This document shows positions 53,537 to 64,000 of a stretch of DNA of 64,000 nucleotides, one piece after another. A model generated the notes under the pieces. That model made no database searches, had not been told where the DNA came from, and saw only the letters and a program-made list of their open reading frames with translations. The first letter of the stretch is position 1, and the number at the start of each line of letters is the position of its first letter. The DNA is taken from the NCBI RefSeq assembly GCF_963259705.1, contig NC_081840.1, forward strand, positions 116,921,074 to 116,985,073, in the 5' to 3' direction. The DNA comes from Myotis daubentonii. Its lineage: Eukaryota; Chordata; Mammalia; Chiroptera; Vespertilionidae. A program made the translations under genes and the position numbers.

Positions 53537-56525
53537 CTAAAGGCCTGGTGCACAAAATTTGTGCACTGGGGTGGGGGTTCCCTCAGCCAGGCCTGCACCC
53601 TCTCACAGTCCATGACCCCTCAGGGGATGTCCGCCTGCCTAAGCCAACAGTTGGAAATCTCTCTCGCAGTCTGGGACCCCTCGATCCTTACTGCCCACCT
53701 GCTCACTGCACCTTACCACTCAGCTCGCTGCTCCTTAGCACTGCCATGGAGGCAGGAGAGGCTCCTGCCACTACCACTGCGCTCACCAGCCGTGAGCCCT
53801 ATCTTTCTGTGTAGTTGTCTGTGGGCCAACTGCTCTCTTCTTTCTCACTTAGGGCAAGCAGCATATGAGGGCAGAGTGTGCTGTCGTGGAACCCAGAGGG
53901 CTGCCCGGAGCTAAGGGGAGTGGCCGAGCCCATGGGGTGAGAGGTGGACACAGAAGACGCTATGTCACCCAATTGTGGGGTGGGCTGGCTGGGAGGGGGG
54001 TTCCACTCTAGTGCTCCCTGATTCCCAGCGACAGGACCTGGTCAACAGGACCTGATTTCAAGATGGTGGCCACAGCTGCAGAACATAGATCTGTTTCAAG
54101 AAAAGGTGAGAATGCAGACTTTCGTATGAACCCCTATTCCAAAAGGTGGCAGTTTATTCACATTGTGGCAAAGACACTTTCAAGAGTAACATAGTGGGTA
54201 AAGTAAGGGCCACTTCCTCATCCAATCTCTCTGAGGCGCATGGAGAGAACCAAGTCTCTGCTCTTCGCAGGACACTTCTGGGTGTTTTTTTTTTCAAGCC
54301 TAAAGGACAGTAGTCTGTCTCCATTCTTGTTCTTTGGGATTTTTTCATTGTCGGATATAAGGATATGTACATTGGGGGAATCCTCTTGAGATACAATATT
54401 CCAGTTGCACCCATGTGACGATGAGAGTTCCCCTCAGAGAAAGGGAGCCAACAGATGGGGAGCAGGGAATTCTGAAAACCACAGCAATAACAAAGACGCT
54501 AAGCCTTTCCTTCATGTGTCTGACACCCCTCCTCAGGCGGCCTGCAGGCCGGACATCTGCTGGACCTGTATCACCTGATGTCCTGGCAGGCTGTCCGGGG
54601 CCCTGCTAGGCAGTGTGCAGGGCCGCCTGGGACCAGGGGTAGTTGCCACCTCCCGCCCCCAGCCACTCCTGGTACAGCTGCTGCACACGGGCGCTGGTCT
54701 CCAGGGGCCACACCGGGATGGCAGCATAGATGCCTTCCATCTGCTGCAGCAGTGCCCTGTCTGCACACCCATCGTCTGCCTAGGCCTGGCCCCTGCCGCT
54801 TAGGCATGCCCTGCGCAGGCCAGGACCTCCACGAAGTGGCAGGGGAACTTGCCCCTCTTCAGCTTCAGGACCACTTCTGGATGTTCCGAAAGCCATAAGC
54901 AGCCTCAAAGCGTAGCAGAACCTCTCCGTCCCTTTCAAGGGTGACCTCCTGGAAGTCTTTGTTCCTCAGGGTGCGGTAGGTAAGCACCCCACATCCTCAT
55001 TGAACAGCTCCTTGGACGTGTGCCTAAAGATGTGCGCCAGGTAACCATTGGAGCAGGCACCTTCATGGAGCCTCACCTATTTCTCCTTCATGTCTCCAGA
55101 GTGTCCATGGTGGTGTCATTTGAGGTGAGGTCACTTTGCTCCATTATCTGGACAATTTCACCTGAGGTTAACACACAGTCAGCACCCTGGGAGCTATGCA
55201 AAGCTGTGGGAACACCTTCTCAAAGGGCCTCCAGTTTCTTGTCATAACACGGGGCCGCAGTGACGTGGAAAATCTTGTCTGGGGACAGGTTCTCCTGTCT
55301 GGTAAGTAATTCTTCACCAGAGAGCCCATGATCCGCTGGGGAGACTTGGTCGTGCAGAGGTGGGGGGTGATGGGGTGACCCAGCACATGCTCTGCATATC
55401 GGTCCCAGCCGGGGCAGGCGGAGGTCAGCCTGGGTAGCCGGGCTCTTCCTCACTATGCTGGCATTACCAATACACAAATTCCTTCTGACTCTCCAGGGTG
55501 CTGAAGTCCACAGCTATTGTCATGTCAAAGACAGTGCACCCCTAGGCTTTTGAGGAAGCCACAGAGCCTTCTGGATGCATCAGTGACACTGAGGCTGAAT
55601 TTAGCAACAAAATAAGGCAGGAACTAAGGACACATGGACACTGCCAGCACTTTGTGCTGTGAGGTATCACATTTCTTATTAAGGTTCAGGACACAGAAGA
55701 AGTCCTTGGTGTTCTGTTGAGAAACTTGGACTCCTTCCTCTGCGGTCATACAACTGTCACATGCCAGGCAGTCACTCAGAAATATCTTGCCATTGGCCAA
55801 CTTATGGAATTCTCCCTTCTCTCTGTTCTCCTGAGCAGGACTCCAGATGTTGACTACAACATTCTCTTGGTCATCAGTTTTTGTTTTTTTTACTGCATTC
55901 CTTCTATTTGCAGTGATCACACTTCATTTGGAGTGGGGCGGGCAGGGGTCGGCTCAAGTGATCTGGAGGGAGCATGGGGAGAGCAGTCAGTCACCACTGG
56001 TCGCCCCTGGTGCTGCTGGCAGTATCCTTTCTTCCTTGTGGAGCATCTAGGGAGGGGAAGCAGCCACAGTGCCTGAGGCCAAGTTTCAGGATGCCGGCAG
56101 TGCTGTCAGGATCATGCCGGAGGTGCTGGTCCATTGGTGCCTGTGCTGTCCTCTGGAGATTGAACCTACAGGACTACTAAGGAAGCCAGTCCCCAGTTCC
56201 GCCCCACCTCTGCCACCAATTGATTGGAGTCTGAGAGTCAGGAGGAGGACCAAGAGACCTGCCTTCCAGCTGCTCACCAGTCCCCACATCACTCACTCTG
56301 GTTCCCTGTTAACCATCCCTGATCAATGGGAGCCTGTGGGCCAAGGAAGGGACCAAGTGGTCTGCCTTCTGCCTGCTCACCAGTCGCTGCTGCCACAGAT
56401 TAATTGGAGCCTGGGGGACTCCAGTTTCCCTGTTAGCCATCCCCTGATCAATGGTGCCTGAGGGCTGGGGGATTAACTTGTCATCTGTTCGGTCGTTACA
56501 GACCCTGGTTTTTTGTATATTAAGA
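53537..56525 (-). mobile_element. Large Helitron carrying a NARF retrocopy (inferred single element)
   Basis: Left edge CTAAAGGCCTGGTGCAC with a GTGCACAAAATTTGTGCAC hairpin (CTAG mutated to CTAA). Right edge, on minus, TCTTAATATACAAAAAACC then AGGGTCTGTAACGACCG. 55990-56200 is homologous to the Helitron interior at 46440-46620. Between them are about 2 kb of non-Helitron DNA including the NARF copy. That both ends belong to one element is inferred from their matching orientation and from Helitron-like sequence next to each. Confidence 0.65.
54540..55927 (-). pseudogene. NARF: NARF processed pseudogene
   Basis: NARF (nuclear prelamin A recognition factor) is an iron-hydrogenase-like nuclear protein of about 456 residues that binds the prelamin A tail. 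Here its whole coding length appears without introns on the minus strand. The start codon is at 55925-55927 (MKCDHC). Then come KKTKTDDQEN, GEFHKLANGKIFLSD, CLACDSCMTAEEGVQ (the conserved cysteine cluster), [86 protein letters not shown] and LYQEWL near 54680. It is broken by a TAG within the first ten codons, frameshifts next to an A run near 55885, and several more. A likely 3'UTR extends to about 54150, where an AATAAA (minus) is seen. No poly-A tail or flanking duplication was found. Position inside Helitron sequence suggests capture or insertion there. Confidence 0.9.
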
Positions 56526-56614
56526 TCATATAAGTGTGTACAGGATATCAAAGGGATATAGGAGCCAACTGATAGAGTTCTCAATGGCCCAAACTGAAAC
56601 AATTTGAGCAACAA

Positions 56615-56740
56615 AATATATTGACCCATGCACCAGGAGTTTCTGGTTTGAGTCCAGGTCAGAACACTTGCCCAGTTTTTGGCTCAATCCCCAGCAGGGG
56701 GCATGCAGGGGGCATGCAGGAAGCAGCTGATGGATGTTGA

Positions 56741-56798
<58 letters not shown>

Positions 56799-56840
56799 TC
56801 TCCCTTCCCCTCTCTCTAATAAAAACATATTTTTAAAAAA
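56615..56840 (+). mobile_element. Ves SINE with expanded (TC)n
   Basis: B-box-like GGTTTGAGTCCAGGTC, CAATCCCCAGCAGGGGGCAT, a TC run at about 56745-56796 and an AATAAAAACATATTTTT tail. The frames of 100-149 codons on both strands come from the TC/GA run. Confidence 0.85.
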
Positions 56841-56860
56841 TGATACAATATGTAAAGGGA

Positions 56861-56964
56861 AGAGAAAGGGTATAGTTTTATACAGAGGTACACTGACAAC
56901 CAGAATGACCTGGTTGAGGCAATGGTTGTCAGTTTACCTCTGTATAAAATTATGCCCTTTCTCT
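56861..56964. repeat. Long near-perfect hairpin, 42 bp arms
   Basis: Arms 56861-56902 and 56923-56964 pair at 39 of 42 positions around a 20-base loop. Core TTTTATACAGAGGTA in one arm, TACCTCTGTATAAAA in the other. It may be a small palindromic MITE of unknown family or a miRNA-precursor-like fold. Confidence 0.88.
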
Positions 56965-57761
56965 CCCCAGGTTATCAAGATTAATATCAACAACAAGAAA
57001 GGCACTATGCTTCCTTCTAAAATCCCATGTGGGAACCACACCAGAGTTGCCAGACAGCCAAGGCCACTCAGAGTGTCAAAGGTCTTGTTGATAGTATGTC
57101 AAATGGCCAAGGCCACTCAACACAGCTGCAAGGCCACAGTGATCTCACGATACACTGTGCCCTTCTATAACCTAAATGATTGATGTCACTGTTGGCAACT
57201 AGCCTTCTTTGTCTCTGGAGTAATATCCAAGTTACTGACCAGCTAGTATGTGCAGAAGTGTACTGGAGTGTGCTACATGGAGATGTAAGGCTACAGAAAC
57301 CATCCATTGTGCTGGACATGGGAGACAGAAAAAGCTACTGAGCCAGAGAGCTCTGATACTGCTACGATGTAAGGCAGTGAGTTTAGAGGCAGCATGCAAC
57401 TGCTCAGATAATAGTTGCAGATACAGAGGTTAATGCTGGTGCTTTGTGGGAAAGATGTATCTGTTCACAGATGGGATCTGGCTGCCTGCCTGTATGAGAT
57501 TGCTGTGAAGGGCTGTGTTGTCTGATGACTAACTGGCTTCTGCAAAAAAGACTCATTCTTATATACCCACAACCTCTGATGGCTTTTCCATCTAAGATCT
57601 GGCATCCAAGAAAGTCCAGCCGTGCCAGAGGGTTTGGACCCAACACCTTTAACTAGTGAGCAGAGGATGGAGGAGGAACTTGGACTAAGTTCCCAACATT
57701 TACTACAGTGGGCAGGGTCCAAGCAAGAACCAGCCCTGGCTTGGTCGGAAAGGGTTAAGAA
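56965..57761. other. Unrecognised 0.8 kb stretch, balanced composition
   Basis: Not AT-rich and without L1 or Helitron signatures. Contains the repeated phrase GCCAAGGCCACTCA (57057 and 57107). It may be an old LTR element. Confidence 0.35.
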
Positions 57762-58004
57762 CAGCGGTTCTCAACCTGTGGGTTGCAACCCCTTTGGGGG
57801 TCGAATGACCTTTTCACAGGGGTCGCCTAAGACCATCGGAAAACACATATTTTCGATGGTCTTAGGAACCCAGACACCACTCCTCTATCCGTCTCCAGGC
57901 AGGTCCGCCCACATGCAGATATGCCCACATACGAATACCCGTCATCATGACATCATCGCACCAACCCCATCACATACACCCCGTACAAATACAGGTGTAT
58001 GTGA
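57762..58004 (+). mobile_element. SPIN 5' end fragment
   Basis: CAGCGGTTCTCAACCTGTGG and the following ~240 bases match the first part of the SPIN copy that starts at 58477, then stop abruptly at GTATGTGAC. No second SPIN end is attached. Confidence 0.88.
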
Positions 58005-58476
58005 CCGCTAGATTTCAAGGGGGCCTCAGTTATGGTTTTTCTACAGTCTAGTTGTCATTTTGATGTGGTTGTGGGAGATGTGAATACCGAGATTACCTAC
58101 ACCACCTTCTTGACTGGATGGAGGTCCTATAATTACTTTTAAGGTCAATTAGAGGAAGTCTTTCTCAAAATTATTTGGCCTCTTTTTATTGGTTTTAGAA
58201 AAAGCAAGTCAATTTATTTAAAAATGCTTGTCTGGATATTTATTAAAATTACATTAAATCTATATATCAATTTGGGGAAAATTGAAATGTTAATAATATA
58301 AAGTCCTCTCAACCATTTACAAAGTATAATTTTTGTTTTATTAGGTCCTCTTTCACTTTTTTCTCATCCCTAAAATACTCTTATTAGAATCTAAACAATA
58401 CGTCTTTAGAGAAGTCTTGCATATATTTTATTAAATTACCAGGATGTATTTTATGTTCTTGAATGATACTATAAAT
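58005..58476 (-). mobile_element. L1 fragments, antisense
   Basis: TTGATGTGGTTGTGGGAGAT near 58060 and ATCTATATATCAATTTGGGG near 58258, then TAGGTCCTCTTTCACTTT, are antisense L1 phrases. Hosts the SPIN at 58477. Confidence 0.7.
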
Positions 58477-61350
58477 CAGCAGTTATCAACCTGTGGGTCA
58501 TGACCCCTTTGGGGGTCGAATGACCCTTTCACAGGGGTCACCTAAGACCATCAGAAAACACATATTTCGATGGTCTTAGAAACCGAGACACCACTCCTCT
58601 ATCTGTCTCCAGGCGGGTCCGCCCACATGCAGATACGCCCACATATGAGTACCCATCGTGATGACATCATCACACCAACCCCATCACATACACCCCATAC
58701 AAATACAGGTGTATGTGACAGGGTTGGCGCCATATTGTACTTATACAGACCAGTCACACATGTGTAGAGAGTTGGATGTGCCAAACAATGCCCTGCTATT
58801 TCTACTGTGTAGAAAGCAGCTGCTGTGTTGAAAGCAGCTACTCTGTTAAAAGCAGCATTATTGGAGGTAAAATGACACCTCATGAATTATAATTACTGGG
58901 TAAATGTAAAATTATATACTGTAAAATCATCAACTACTGCAAAAATAAAATATCTGTATCATAGAAACTTAATCTGGATGCTGATCGGTCTTTTTATATT
59001 GAGTTGTGGTTGATGTGAGTACTGCCCCCTTGTGATAGTAACAGGTATGTAAAAAAACAACACAGAATGGTAAATCATAGGAAACTTTAATGAACTGTAT
59101 TGACTGAACTATGCCATGTATCATCTTTTGTATTATTAAAGCTATTGTTATATATTATTTTCATTAACAAACCATCCCATGACAATGGATCGTATAGAGA
59201 AGAATGTTAAGAAAAGAAAATATAGTGAGGATTTCTTACAGTATGGTTTTACCTCAATAATTACAGCAGGAATTGAGAAACCACAATGTGTTATTTGTTG
59301 TGAAGTTCTATCAGCCAAATCTATGAAGCCAAAAAAACTAAAACGCCATTTTGATAGCAAGCATCTGAGCTTTGCCAGCAAGGATACCAACTATTTTAGA
59401 AGCAAAGATGATGGACTCAAAAAGGCCAGACTTGACACTGGTGGCAAGTACCACAAACAAAACATAGCAGCCATTGAATCTTCATATTTGGTGGCACTCA
59501 GAATCGACAGAGCTATGAACCACACACCATTGCTGAGACTTCACTGTTGCCAGTGGCCAAAGACATTGTTCGAGTTATGATCGGAGACAAATTTGTTACG
59601 AAATTGAGTGCAATTTCCTTCTCTAACGACACTGTCCTCAGAAGAATAGATGACATGTCTGCTGATATTCTTGATCAGGTAATCCAGGAAATTAAATCTT
59701 CTCCACTTCCAATATTTAGTATCGAGCTGGATGAATCTACAGACGTTGAAAACTGTTCAGAGTTACTGGTTTACGTGACGTATATTAATGATGTCGACTT
59801 TAAAGATGAGTTTCTGTTTTGCAAACCTCTTGAAATGACAACTCTTGCACGTGATGTATTTGACACACTTGGTTCATTTCTGAAAGAGCATAAGATCTCT
59901 TGGGAAAAAGTTTGTGGTGTTTGCACAGATGGTGCTCCAGATATGCTAGGATGTCGATCTGGATTTCAACATTTGGTAGTGAATGAGTCACCAAAAGTCA
60001 TCGGAACTCACTGTATGATTCATCAGCAAATATTAGCAATGAAGACGCTGCCACAAGAGTTACAAGAAGTAATGAAAAGCATCATAAGTTGTGTCAATTT
60101 TGTAAAGGTGAGCACTTTAAACAGTCAACTGTTTTCGCAACTGTGCAATGAGTTGGATGCCCCAAACAATGCTCTGCTATTTCACACTGAAGTGAGATGG
60201 TTGTCCAGGGGAAAAATTTTAAAACGTGTTTTTGAGCTTCGTGATGAACGCAAAACGTTTCTTAATCAAAAAGCAAGTCCGCAGTTCAAAGCACTTTTTG
60301 GTGATAAAAGTGAACGGCAGAAAATAGCTTACTTGGTTGACATCTTTGCCATCTTGAATGAGCTAAATTTTTCACTGCAAGGACCAAATGCAACATGCTT
60401 CGATTTGTCTGAAAAGATCCGATCATTCCAAATGAAACTTCAGCTTTGGCAAAAAAAAAAAAAAATTGGATGAAAATAAAATTTACATTTTGCCTACCTT
60501 ATCTGCTTTCTTTGAGGAACATGACATTGAACCAGACAAAAGGATTATGATGATCATTTCTGTGAAAGAACACTTGCACATGCTTGCAGACGAAATTTCA
60601 TTGTACTTTCCAAATCTACCTGACACCCATTTTCACTTGCCAGAAGCCCATTCACAGTCAAAGTTGCAGATGTTCCTGAGACAGCACAAGAGGAGTTCAT
60701 TGAACTTAACAACAATCCAGCAAGAACTGATTTCTCTACAATGACAGTTACAAAATTCTGGATCAAGTGTTTGTAGTCATATCCTATTCTGTCTGAGACT
60801 GTGTTGTGCCTTCTTCTTCCATTTCCAACAACATATCTTTGTGAAACGGGGTTTTCTAGCTTGTTGGTTATCAAGTCTAAATACAGAAGTAGACTTCTTG
60901 TGGAAGATGATCTTCGTTGTGCTCTTGAAAAGACTGCCCCGAGAATTTTTTATCTAGTGAGAAAGAAGAAATCTCAACCTTTGCACTGACGTTGGCTTTT
61001 TGTGCATACTGTCGCAAAATGTAGCAATGTAGTTTACTGTTGTTATATTAAAACTGTTACCCATGCTACACCATGCTTCAAGAAAAAATTTCATTTATTT
61101 GTAATTAGAAATAAATATTTCACAATATATAATTACATATTGTTTTTGTGAATAATCACTATGCTTTAATTATGTTCAATTTGTAACAATGAAAATACAT
61201 CCTGCATATCAGATATTTACATTATGATTCCTAACAGTAGCAAAGTTACAGTTATGAAGTAGCAACGGAAATAATTTTATGGTTGGGGGTCCCCACAACA
61301 TGAAGAAGTGTATTAAAGGGTCGCGGCATTAGGAAGGTTGAGAACCACTG
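58477..61350 (+). mobile_element. SPIN-type hAT transposon, near full length (2.87 kb)
   Basis: Ends CAGCAGTTATCAACC and GGTTGAGAACCACTG. Internal order matches the copy at 32265-35095 in the opposite orientation: GACCCCTTTGGGGGTCGA block, promoter region, transposase, then a 3' region with CACTATGCTTTAATTATGTT. The flanking octamers CTATAAAT and GTTTAGAA agree only partly. Confidence 0.92.
59179..60989 (+). pseudogene. SPIN hAT transposase, best preserved copy, four frames
   Basis: The transposase would recognise SPIN ends and cut and paste the element. First frame 59179-59580: BED zinc finger C37-x2-C40 with H57-x4-H62. Second frame (continuous to 60473, readable from about 59517): ELDESTDVENC with the first catalytic aspartate, CTDGAPDMLGC with the second, C-x2-H in THCMIHQQ, and the conserved EVRWLSRG. 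Third frame from 60466 (MDENKIYILPTLSAFFEE). Fourth, to 60989, holds the C-terminal dimerisation region (PFPTTYLCETGFSSLL). Breaks are a missing base near 59517 (expected MKPHTIAE reads MNHTPLL), a 14-base A run near 60452-60465, and a frame change near 60660. The one at 59517 is shared with the 32626 copy. Total would be about 590 residues, a normal size for hAT. Relatives in kind are Buster/ZBED-type hAT proteins. Confidence 0.92.
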
Positions 61351-61789
61351 GTTTAGAAGACTATATGGGTTCAGGACAACTCAGAGCACCAGACTTGTGC
61401 AGGGCTCTTATTGTCTCTGACACTCCATAACCCTTTTCCAGGACTGGCTTAAAGGGCAGGAGACTTCAGAACTACAAAAGTGTAACTTTACACAAATAAA
61501 ACCTCTTCCACATTTCATCCTCTCATTGGAGCTTCTTTAAATGCTTCTTTCAGTGGTGCCGCAAGAATAGGGCTCCCCCAAAGGACAGGGGAGTTTCATC
61601 CACCAGCAACACTATTTTGCCTCAGTGGCTCAAACTTACTAAGTCCACTGATCAGAATGTTTTGCTTTCTTCCTTATTTCTCCTTCAGAACTGAAGTTCA
61701 AACAGTCTTAAATAAATTATATATTAACTAAATCACAAAGTGTATATTCACCAAAGCTTGTTGAAAATCTTTGGCTTGTTATTGTAGAA
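61351..61789. other. Unrecognised stretch
   Basis: Balanced composition with CACAAATAAAACCTCTTCC near 61493. It could be old LTR sequence, but no ends are visible. Confidence 0.35.
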
Positions 61790-61978
61790 CTAGAGACCCA
61801 AAGCACAAAATTCGTGCAAGAGCAAGCTTTCCTTCCCCCAGCTGCTGGTATAGGCTTCCCTCTGGCACCCGGGACTCAGGCCTCCCTCACAGCCCTGGCT
61901 TCGTCCAGAAGGTCATCCAGAAGGATGTCTGGAAGGATGCCTGGTCTAATTAGCATATTATGTTTTTATTATTATAGA
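61790..61978 (-). mobile_element. Helitron (HeliBat-type), 189 bp
   Basis: CTAGAGACCCAAAGCAC with a weak hairpin at the left and, on minus, TCTATAATAATAAAAACA then TAATATGCTAATTAGACC. A heavily reduced relative of the 10452 element. Confidence 0.9.
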
Positions 61979-62042
61979 TACTACCCAAAATTTCTACTTG
62001 AGAGTAAAACTTACATGATATGAGTCTAGTTTTATTCTAAGA

Positions 62043-63342
62043 CTAGAGGCCCGGTGCACAAAAATTTGTGCACTCGGGGTTGGGAGAGGAGGTCCCTCAG
62101 CCTGGCCTGTGCCCTCTCACAGTCTGGGACCCATCAGGAGATAAGGACCTGCTGGTTTAGGCCTGCTCCTGGGTGGCAGAGGGCAGGCCTAATCCTAGGT
62201 GTAACCCCTGGTCGGGCTCAGAGCAGGGCCCATTGGGGAGTTGGGGCCCCGCCTCCTGTCATGCACAGAGCAGGGCGGATTGGGAGGTTGCGATGCCACC
62301 CTCAGTCATGCTCAGGGTAGGGCTGATTGGGGGGTTGGGGCACCACCCCCTGTCACACTCAAGGCAGGGTCCATAGGGAGGTTGCAGCGCCACTCCTGTC
62401 ATGCACAGAGCAGGGCCGATCAGAGGGTTGGGGCTCCGCACCCTGTCACACTGATCCCGGTGCTGGGAAGCCTCGCTGCTCCACTGATCCCAGGGCCAGG
62501 ATGCCTCTTGGCTCCCCTGATCCCTGGCCTGGAGGCCTCTCGGCTCCGCTGATCACCAGCCGGGAGGCCTCTTGGCTCCCCTGAACGCGGGGCCGGAGGC
62601 CTCTCGGCTCCGCTGATTGCGGGGCCTCCGTCTCCACTGATCACGGGGCCTGGAGGCCTCTGGACTCCGCTGATCACGGGGCCTGGGAGGCCTCTCGGCT
62701 CCGCTGATCACCGGGGCGGGAGGCCTCTCTGCTCCGCTGATCACCGGGGCCGGGAGGCCTCTCGGCTCCGCTGATCACCGGGGCCCGGAGGCCTCTCGGC
62801 TCCGCTGATCACCGGGGCCGGGAGGCCTCTCGGCTCCGCTGATCACCGGGGCCGGGAGGCCTCTCGGCTCCGCTGATCACTGGGGCCGGGAGGCCTCTCG
62901 GCTCCGCTGATCACCGGGGCTGGGAGGCCTCTCGGCTCCGCTGATCACTGGGGCGGGAGGCCTCTCGGATCCGCTGATCTCGGGCCGGGAGGCCTCTTGA
63001 CTCTGCTGATCCCATGCCCTGAGGCCTCTCTGCCCTGCTGCTTCAGGGCTGTTTGGCTTTGCTCTGCTTGGAGCCTGTGTATGCAAATTAACCACCATCT
63101 TTTAGCTTCTATAATTGAAACATTGTATCTTTTGGAGTTGTTGCTTCAGGAGCTCAGAGCCCTGCAGCTGCGGGGATCCTTGACTTTCTCCATCGCTGGG
63201 GCAACCAAGCCTCCTATTCTCAGCTGCCTGGCTGCCAGCCGCCATCTTGGCTGACAGTTAATTTGCATATCTTGCTGATTAGCCAATGAAAAAGGTATCG
63301 GTTGTATGCCAATTACCATTTTTCTCTTTTATTAGTATAGGA
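62043..63342 (-). mobile_element. Helitron (HeliBat-type) with expanded 34 bp array
   Basis: CTAGAGGCCCGGTGCAC with a GTGCACAAAAATTTGTGCAC hairpin at the left; on minus, 5' end TCCTATACTAATAAAAGAG. The left 350 bp match the 47 bp array family of the composites and the right 250 bp match the composite head, but the internal junction is absent. The middle is the 34 bp array. Confidence 0.93.
62455..63030. repeat. 34 bp minisatellite, about 16 units
   Basis: Unit of the type CTGATCACCGGGGCCGGGAG..GCCTCTCGGCTCCG. Central units (62700-62960) are almost identical and spaced 34 bp, while outer ones are diverged. Composite copies hold only two or three such units (for example 11800-11890). Confidence 0.95.
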
Positions 63343-63536
63343 ATATTATTTCAGAGAGGAAGGGAGAGGGAGAGAGAGATAGGAACATCAATGATCGGCT
63401 GCTTCCTGCACGTACCACACTGGAGATAGCAGGAGGATTGAGCCAGCAACCCAGGCATATATACCCAGACCTAGAATTCAACTATGACCTCCTGGTTCAG
63501 AGGTCGACTCTCAACTCCTGAGCCACACTGGCCAGC
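63343..63536 (-). mobile_element. Ves SINE adjoining a Helitron 5' end
   Basis: Reverse SINE: AGAGATAGGAACATCAATGA, GATTGAGCCAGCAACCCAGG and GAGCCACACTGGCCAGC. It begins directly after the Helitron edge. Confidence 0.85.
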
Positions 63537-64000
63537 TTTATCTTCTTTCTTGAAATCTTCTCCCTAATCCTCTGAAAGATTGGGTTGTTGTAATTCCCAT
63601 TCTTTGTAACCATTCTTCCATAATTAGTATTATCCATGATACTTCTTCTTACCCCCTGCCTTATTCTTCCCAGGTCCTATATTGAATTATATTCTTTGCT
63701 CTTTTTCATACACATACTCTCTTTGAACAATTTTATCCACTCCCATGATTGTAGTTGTTCTTTCTAAACATAGGCTTTGAACATTCTATTTACAGTATAT
63801 GATCCCTATTAAAAATGAAACAAAACAGCAAACGCACTGAAGTTACTTTTTCTAGTTAATTGTTGAACACACAATCTTCTCATATCTTTTTCTAACAAAA
63901 CCTAAACATCTCTTCAAGCTCTAACACAAATTTGACCTCCTTCATGAAGCCATTATTAATCAATTATTTGTAATTTGAAAAATCTCCTGAGCTTGAGTTA
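63537..64000. other. No feature recognised
   Basis: AT-rich sequence to the window end, with no clear repeat or exon. Confidence 0.4.

Noticed and set aside
56734..57183. 149-codon frame starting with a serine/leucine run
   Set aside because: It is driven by the TC microsatellite tail of a SINE and then a hairpin repeat.
62700..62960. Evenly spaced near-identical repeats, CRISPR-like at first sight
   Set aside because: Units are contiguous at 34 bp without unique spacers, and lie in a mammalian Helitron. This is a minisatellite.

Overview
This window reads as non-coding nuclear DNA from a vespertilionid (evening) bat, most likely Myotis or a close relative. The evidence is the mix of repeats: Ves-type tRNA-derived SINEs, many HeliBat-type rolling-circle transposons (Helitrons), SPIN and other hAT DNA transposons, a Tc1 element, mammalian L1 and MIR remnants, and one betaretrovirus-like solo LTR. 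I found no intact host gene, no host exon I could name and no structural RNA gene. The only recognisable host gene is an intronless, broken copy of NARF on the minus strand (about 54540-55927), which appears to lie inside a Helitron.

Layout: 1-10 kb holds old L1 and MIR fragments, two Helitrons inserted in L1s and a small hAT MITE. 10.45-13.45 kb is a head-to-tail run of Helitrons. 14-20 kb mixes SINEs, L1 ends and a 1.6 kb Helitron with a ~107 bp tandem array. 20.2-22.5 kb is a hAT element that has taken three Helitrons. 22.97-31.14 kb holds three composite Helitrons separated by a 2.4 kb stretch that looks largely unique. 29.4-36.1 kb is one L1 carrying a composite Helitron, a SINE and a 2.8 kb SPIN copy. 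37.3-40 kb holds a fold-back Helitron, a nested Tc1 pair and another Helitron. 41-44.5 kb is L1, Helitrons and the solo LTR. 46.1-53.4 kb has further Helitrons, one carrying a SPIN MITE with a perfect 8 bp target duplication. 53.5-56.5 kb is the NARF-bearing Helitron. 57.8-61.4 kb holds a SPIN fragment and the better preserved near-full-length SPIN. 61.8-63.5 kb holds two more Helitrons and a SINE.

The main observations concern how Helitrons grow and combine. (1) Four copies share an identical internal junction where the CTAG terminator of one Helitron is lost and the 5' end of a second begins, as expected if two elements fused by terminator read-through and then moved as one. (2) Five pairs of Helitrons abut exactly, always head to tail. 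(3) Two copies share a fold-back design: 5' end, an L1 3'UTR piece, an inverted 3' terminus, then the normal 3' terminus. (4) Several Helitrons hold private minisatellites with 34, 40, 47 or ~107 bp units. (5) Two SPIN transposase remnants share the same one-base frameshift. No Helitron Rep/helicase coding region was seen, so these copies look non-autonomous. Element names are from memory of the families; boundaries come from termini visible in the sequence.
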